Position numbers and translations under genes: made by a program
Assembly (NCBI GenBank): GCA_945949385.1
Contig: CAMFEL010000032.1
Span: forward strand, 1 to 15,644
Source of the DNA: an uncultured Clostridia bacterium
GTDB taxonomy: Bacteria; Bacillota; Clostridia; Oscillospirales; CAG-272
DNA length: 15,644 nucleotides
Reading direction: 5' to 3'
Shown: positions 13,997 through 15,644 of the stretch, in pieces
How positions within the stretch are numbered: position 1 is the first letter of the stretch
How the letters are laid out: the number at the start of each line of letters is the position of its first letter
Notes under the pieces: generated by a model
Database searches by the model: none
Told to the model about the DNA's origin: nothing
What the model saw: the letters and a program-made list of their open reading frames with translations, nothing else

Positions 13997-14024
13997 TTTA
14001 CCCGATACATATTTATATGTACTT

Positions 14025-14075
14025 AAAAGCACGGTCTTGCTCCTTGTCAAAGGGGTAAGACCGCTTTTCTTTTTC
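14025..14075 (+). terminator. Rho-independent terminator after the surface-protein gene
   Basis: AAAAGC-a-CGGTCTT and further bases (14025-14045) pair with AAGGGGTAAGACCGCTTTT (14050-14068), followed by CTTTTTCT. It separates the surface-protein gene from the oxidoreductase gene, which has its own promoter. Confidence 0.85.
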
Positions 14076-14112
14076 TGCTCTGTTTTTATTTTGCAAAAAT
14101 GCAAAAACCGTC

Positions 14113-14141
14113 TTGACGGGCGCGCTGCCTTGTGTTATTGT
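14113..14141 (+). promoter_or_regulatory. Promoter of the Gfo/Idh/MocA gene
   Basis: TTGACG (14113-14118), a 17-base spacer and TATTGT (14136-14141) preceded by TGT, giving an extended -10. It lies 51 bases upstream of ATG 14193. Confidence 0.55.
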
Positions 14142-14192
14142 AAATGCGGAATTGCGGAATTATTCGTATAACCTTGAAAGGATAATATCGGT

Positions 14193-15320
14193 ATGGTTAA
14201 GATAGGATTGGTGGGAGTCCGCGCCTTTTCCATCGTTGACGCGGTGAAAAAGATGCCCGAGGAAGCGGTTATTACCGCCATGTGCGACCTGAGAGAAGAG
14301 GCTCTTGCGGCGTCAAGGGAGAAAATCGGACTTACGGAGTCGCAGTGCTACCGCGTGTATGAGGATATGCTGGAGAAGGCGGACATTGACGCAGTCATTA
14401 TCTCCTCGCCCATGAACTGCCATGTGCCCCAGGCGATACAGGCACTTCAGGCGGGAAAGCATGTTATGTGCGAGGTGACAGCCGCCGTTACCATGGATGA
14501 GCTTTGGTGGCTTATTGAGGAAGTGGAAAAGTCCGGCAAGATTTATATGTATGCCGAAAACTACTGCTACACGCCGGAGGTACAGCTTGTGCGCTCCATG
14601 GTCAAGGCGGGTATGTTCGGTGAAATTTATTACGGCGAGGGCGAGTATACCCATCAATGCTCCGACCTGTGCTTCTGCAACGGGAAACCCACATGGAGAC
14701 ATTACTGGCAGATGGGCACCCGCGGCGCTTTTTACCCCACCCACAGCCTGGGTCCCGTTATGCAGTGCTTTGATGACGACAGGATAGTGTCCGTCGCCAC
14801 CTTTACCCCCGGCTGTCACAATTCTCTGGGACTGCGCGCCGACGATCTTACGCAGACCATGTGCCAGCTTGAAAGCGGAAAGCTTGTAAAAATCAGGGTT
14901 GACACCATGTCTCCCCGTCCGCACAATATGATGTATTATTCCGTACAGGGCACCAAAGGCTGCTACGAGGCAGCACGGGGTCTCGGAGACAGCGCAAAGG
15001 TGGCACTTGTTACGGAGGGAGAACCGGATGCGCATCTCAAATGGAAGCCTCTTTCCGATTTTAACGATTTGCTTCCGGAAAGATATAAAGGAAACGCGGG
15101 TGAGGGCGCCGGTCACGGCGGCGGAGACTATTATATTGTATCTGATTTTATCGACGCGGTAAAAACCGGAAAACAGCCTGAACTTAATGTTTATAAGGCA
15201 GCGGAATGGACGTCTGTTGCCCTCCTCAGCCAGCTTTCCGTTACCAACGGCGGCAGAGTTATGGAAGTGCCCCGCTTTTGCCCAAACATGGATTACGCCG
15301 AAAAGAAGATCAAGCTGTAA
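14193..15320 (+). CDS. Gfo/Idh/MocA family oxidoreductase, GH109-like
   Basis: This 375-residue protein has the N-terminal nucleotide-binding fold and C-terminal alpha/beta domain of the Gfo/Idh/MocA family. Conserved parts are IISSPMNCHVPQAIQALQAG (69-88), HVMCEVTAA (90-98), ENYCYTPEV (122-130) and FYPTHSLGPV (180-189). Ordinary members have EKP where this has EVT. EVPAA, ENCCY and YPTHGLGP are hallmarks of GH109, NAD-dependent alpha-N-acetylgalactosaminidases, so this protein is near that branch. The glycine-rich start, GLVGVRAFS, departs from GxGxxG. No secretion signal is seen, unlike many GH109 enzymes, so it is cytoplasmic. ATG 14193 has AAAGGA at 14177-14182. The exact reaction, glycoside cleavage or sugar oxidation, is open. 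It closes the cassette bracketed by inverted repeats. Confidence 0.85.
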   Translation: MVKIGLVGVRAFSIVDAVKKMPEEAVITAMCDLREEALAASREKIGLTESQCYRVYEDMLEKADIDAVIISSPMNCHVPQAIQALQAGKHVMCEVTAAVTMDELWWLIEEVEKSGKIYMYAENYCYTPEVQLVRSMVKAGMFGEIYYGEGEYTHQCSDLCFCNGKPTWRHYWQMGTRGAFYPTHSLGPVMQCFDDDRIVSVATFTPGCHNSLGLRADDLTQTMCQLESGKLVKIRVDTMSPRPHNMMYYSVQGTKGCYEAARGLGDSAKVALVTEGEPDAHLKWKPLSDFNDLLPERYKGNAGEGAGHGGGDYYIVSDFIDAVKTGKQPELNVYKAAEWTSVALLSQLSVTNGGRVMEVPRFCPNMDYAEKKIKL

Positions 15321-15337
15321 GAAAGAATTGCAGGATT

Positions 15338-15644
15338 ACTATGGGGCGCCGCCCCATACCTCGGCACCAAACGGGGCTCCGCCCCGCGCCCAGACCGCAA
15401 ACGGGGCGCTGCCCTGTGCCCCGCTTAAGCATATGCGAGGCTCTGCCTCGCGCTCCGCTTAGAACCTTTTTTGAGAAAAAGGTTCTAAGGACTCCAAAAA
15501 ACTTTTAATAAGGGTATGGAAATATAGAAAAGTTCCCGCAGGGGTGCCGCGTTGCGGCAGGCTTATGAAGAAACGCAGGAGAAAGTAAACTTTCTCCTGC
15601 GTTTCTTCATCGCTTCACGGACGGCTTCGCCGTCCGCCCCTGCG
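15338..15644 (-). repeat. Dispersed hairpin repeat, copy 4 (right arm of inverted pair)
   Basis: This is the reverse complement of copy 3. Read on the minus strand from 15644 it starts CGCAGGGGCGGACGG, has a 22-base-pair palindrome (15565-15610), TTAAAAGTTTTTTGGAG (about 15494-15510) and the CTTAGAACC hairpin (about 15458-15490). About four GC-rich mini-hairpins run to 15338, only 18 bases after the oxidoreductase stop. It fills the 324 bases with no gene; the window ends at or near its outer edge. It may also terminate the oxidoreductase transcript. Plus-strand frames through it (15187-15508) are not genes. Confidence 0.88.

Noticed and set aside
7737..15644. Composite transposon
   Set aside because: The flanking repeats are not recognised insertion sequences and there is no transposase or target duplication visible.

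Overview
The window looks like chromosomal DNA of an anaerobic, spore-forming-lineage Firmicute, most likely a gut or rumen Clostridia of the Oscillospirales/Ruminococcaceae type. Supporting signs are SpoVG, strong AGGAGG-like ribosome sites, sigma-A style promoters (TTGACA-17-TATAAT), a type I dockerin module, a FIVAR-like surface protein and a small DUF6514-like protein. No phage, plasmid, transposase, tRNA, rRNA or CRISPR array was recognised.

Left part (1-7308). SpoVG (227-511) follows a dispersed hairpin repeat. A nucleoside hydrolase (731-1639, minus) and a lipoprotein polysaccharide deacetylase (1818-2813, plus) diverge from two back-to-back consensus promoters. The deacetylase is followed 5 bases later by a family 31 glycoside hydrolase (2819-5131) and then sfsA (5174-5866), probably one operon for envelope or glycan work. 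A small DUF6514-like gene on the minus strand (5863-6168) overlaps the sfsA stop codon. Its leader contains a potential long-range RNA helix. A protein with a HEPN-like RNxxxH helix and two CBS domains (6616-7308) diverges from it.

Middle (7309-8177). About 870 bases have no credible gene. They hold several perfect inverted repeats, an (AAAG)7 microsatellite, and a large copy of the hairpin repeat with a tail of about seven GC-rich mini-hairpins.

Right part (8178-15320). This is a cassette of three genes. The first is a large secreted SGNH esterase with a dockerin, on the minus strand and broken by a frameshift near 10100. The second is an 873-residue surface protein with a signal peptide and C-terminal membrane anchor. 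The third is a Gfo/Idh/MocA-type oxidoreductase resembling GH109 NAD-dependent glycosidases. The first two diverge from a control region with two dyad-symmetric sites. The cassette is bracketed by two nearly identical repeat copies in opposite orientation (7737-8110 and 15338-15644).

The most unusual signal is the dispersed repeat family, with four copies in 15.6 kb. Stem sequences differ between copies while pairing is kept, which suggests selection on structure. The inverted pair around the dockerin/surface-protein cassette raises the possibility of inversion or cassette exchange.
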